The position numbers and the translations under genes were made by a program. A stretch of 6,716 nt of DNA from Rhodospirillaceae bacterium UBA6608 (GTDB lineage Bacteria > Pseudomonadota > Alphaproteobacteria > Rhodospirillales_A > Casp-alpha2): the NCBI GenBank assembly GCA_002433335.1, contig DJHY01000114.1:1-6716 (forward strand). The letters are read 5' to 3'. Below are positions 5,529 through 6,716 of this stretch, piece by piece (position 1 is the first letter of the stretch; each line of letters starts with the position of its first letter). The notes under the pieces are model-generated. The model was not told where the DNA came from and ran no database searches. It saw nothing but the letters and a program-made list of their open reading frames with translations.

Positions 5529-5534
5529 GGGGGA
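5529..5534 (+). promoter_or_regulatory. Shine-Dalgarno supporting the GTG start of fliF
   Basis: GGGGGA ends 5 nt before the GTG at 5540. An in-frame TAG at 5492-5494 limits the frame upstream, and the only other near-cognate start between them is CTG at 5519. The first in-frame ATG (5591) lies at the membrane segment and has no Shine-Dalgarno. GTG at 5540 is therefore the best start. Confidence 0.75.
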
Positions 5535-5539
5535 CGCAC

Positions 5540-6716
5540 GTGGAAGCACTAACTCAAGCACTACGCGGTCTAGGACCTGTCCGCCTCGCCATGATGGGCG
5601 GGGTCATGTTCTTGATGCTCGGGTTCTTCATCTTCCTGCTGACCAAATTGGGTCAGCCGAACATGGCGCTGTTGTTCAGCGAACTCGATCCCTCTGATTC
5701 GAATACCATCGCCGCCGAAATCGGCCGCCTGGGCCAACCGGTCGAGGTTCGCGATCAAGGCACCTCGGTCTACGTGCCTGCGGACAAGGCCCTGGAACTC
5801 CGCCTGCAGATGGCCGACCGCGGCCTTCCCGTCGGCGGCAAGGTCGGTTTCGAGCTGTTTGACGAAACCGATAGCCTGGGCACCACCGACTTCCTCCAGA
5901 ACGTCAACCTGCGCCGCGCCCTCGAGGGCGAATTGGGCCGCACCATTCAATCGATGGACATCGTCCACCGTGCCCGCGTTCACTTGGTCATGCCGCGCCG
6001 GCAATTGTTCTCCCGCGAAGAACAGCAGCCCAGCGCCTCGGTCGTGCTGGCCATGCGCGGCAACAAACGCCTGGACCACGAGCAGGTTTCCGCCGTTCAG
6101 CACCTCGTCGCCTCGGCCGTTCCCAGCCTGAAGCCCGGTCGCATCACCATCATCGACGACAAAGGCAAGTTGCTTTCTCCCGGCTTCGAAGACGACAACA
6201 ACGTCCAGACCGTCGCCGCCAAAAACGAGGAACGCCGCCGCGGCTATGAAGCCCGCATGGCGCGAACCATCGAAGAACTCCTTGAAAAGACTGTCGGTTT
6301 CGGGAATGTGCGGGTTGAAGTCAACGCCGACATGGATTTCGACCGCGTCTCCACAACCGAAGAAATCTACAACCCCGACGGTCAGGTCGTGCGCTCGACC
6401 CAAACGGTCGAACGCGCCGCCCGCAACCAAGAATCGGAAAACGATCCGGTTACCGTCGGCACCAACCTGCCCGATGCCGCCCCCGGCGGCGGACAGGGTG
6501 CGCGTGCCCAATCGGACGAAAGTTCGACCGAAGAAACCGTCAACTACGAGATCACCAAGAAAACGGTGAACCACGTCAAAACCGACGGCACCGTCAAACG
6601 CGTCACCGTGGCCGTTCTGGTCAACGGCGTGCAGGGCAAGGACGCGGATGGGAAAGTCACCTACACGCCGCGTCCCCAGCCGCAATTGGAACAACTGGGC
6701 ACGCTGGTCCGCAGCG
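5540..6716 (+). CDS. fliF: Flagellar MS-ring protein FliF, 5' part (runs off right edge)
   Basis: FliF oligomers form the MS-ring in the inner membrane, the platform for the rotor (FliG) and the export gate, and one of the first parts of the basal body to assemble. The visible 392 residues begin with a short amphipathic stretch and a first membrane helix at about 16-35 (LAMMGGVMFLMLGFFIFLL). The periplasmic YscJ/FliF domain follows at about 40-215, with GFELFDETDSLGTTDFLQ (103-120), NLRRALEGELGRTI (123-136) and RVHLVMPRRQLFSREEQQPS (146-165). The FliF C-terminal domain begins near residue 230 and shows YNPDGQVVRSTQT (277-289) and NYEITKKTV (335-343). Family members are about 550 residues, so the second membrane helix and the FliG-binding tail should lie beyond the window. 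No cysteine is visible. Translation starts at GTG with GGGGGA 5 nt upstream. The 176-bp leader with a CtrA-like motif suggests its own promoter, perhaps with read-through from the sciP-like gene. Confidence 0.95.
   Translation, partial: MEALTQALRGLGPVRLAMMGGVMFLMLGFFIFLLTKLGQPNMALLFSELDPSDSNTIAAEIGRLGQPVEVRDQGTSVYVPADKALELRLQMADRGLPVGGKVGFELFDETDSLGTTDFLQNVNLRRALEGELGRTIQSMDIVHRARVHLVMPRRQLFSREEQQPSASVVLAMRGNKRLDHEQVSAVQHLVASAVPSLKPGRITIIDDKGKLLSPGFEDDNNVQTVAAKNEERRRGYEARMARTIEELLEKTVGFGNVRVEVNADMDFDRVSTTEEIYNPDGQVVRSTQTVERAARNQESENDPVTVGTNLPDAAPGGGQGARAQSDESSTEETVNYEITKKTVNHVKTDGTVKRVTVAVLVNGVQGKDADGKVTYTPRPQPQLEQLGTLVRS

Noticed and set aside
5570..6694. Minus-strand open frame (374 codons) opposite fliF
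   Set aside because: It overlaps the conserved FliF domains throughout, and its Gly/Asp/Val-rich translation shows no family motif; an antisense shadow.

Overview
This window is part of a flagellar gene cluster from a GC-rich alphaproteobacterium. All genes read left to right: the 3' part of fliK (hook-length control), flgD (hook cap/scaffold), flgE (hook protein), a small DUF1153-family gene resembling sciP (small CtrA inhibitory protein), and the 5' part of fliF (MS-ring). DUF1153/SciP proteins are, to my knowledge, an alphaproteobacterial family. The gene order and the very Gln/Ala-rich FliK fit a Rhodospirillales-like organism, but I cannot name the genus.

Layout. Bases 2-1396: fliK, open at its 5' end. 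Bases 1442-2239: flgD, ending in a run of five 12-bp repeats that encode an Asp/Thr/Gly tail. Bases 2240-2345: a 106-bp gap ending in a near-ideal Shine-Dalgarno. Bases 2346-4775: flgE, 809 codons, about twice the enterobacterial length, with a long insertion in the middle of the hook protein that seems to hold a duplicated module. Bases 4809-4854: a clear intrinsic terminator closing the fliK-flgD-flgE unit. Bases 4855-5006: an AT-richer promoter region for the sciP-like gene, with two CtrA-like motifs. Bases 5007-5363: the sciP-like gene. Bases 5364-5539: a 176-bp regulatory leader before fliF with two perfect inverted repeats, one CtrA-like motif and one GANTC site. Bases 5540-6716: fliF from a GTG start, running off the right edge.

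How the parts work together. FliF builds the MS-ring that starts basal-body assembly. FlgD caps the growing hook, FlgE is the hook subunit, and FliK measures hook length and switches the export apparatus to filament substrates. In Caulobacter, CtrA activates early flagellar genes and SciP blocks CtrA-dependent transcription. Here a SciP relative lies directly upstream of fliF, and 7-of-8 matches to the CtrA half-site pair TTAA-N7-TTAA occur upstream of both genes. This suggests a local CtrA/SciP loop controlling the early flagellar transcript; that is inference from sequence.

I see no mobile element, tRNA, rRNA, CRISPR array or defence system. The core genes are ordinary flagellar genes. The parts worth a second look are the FlgE insertion, the FlgD tail and the regulatory stretch from 4855 to 5539.
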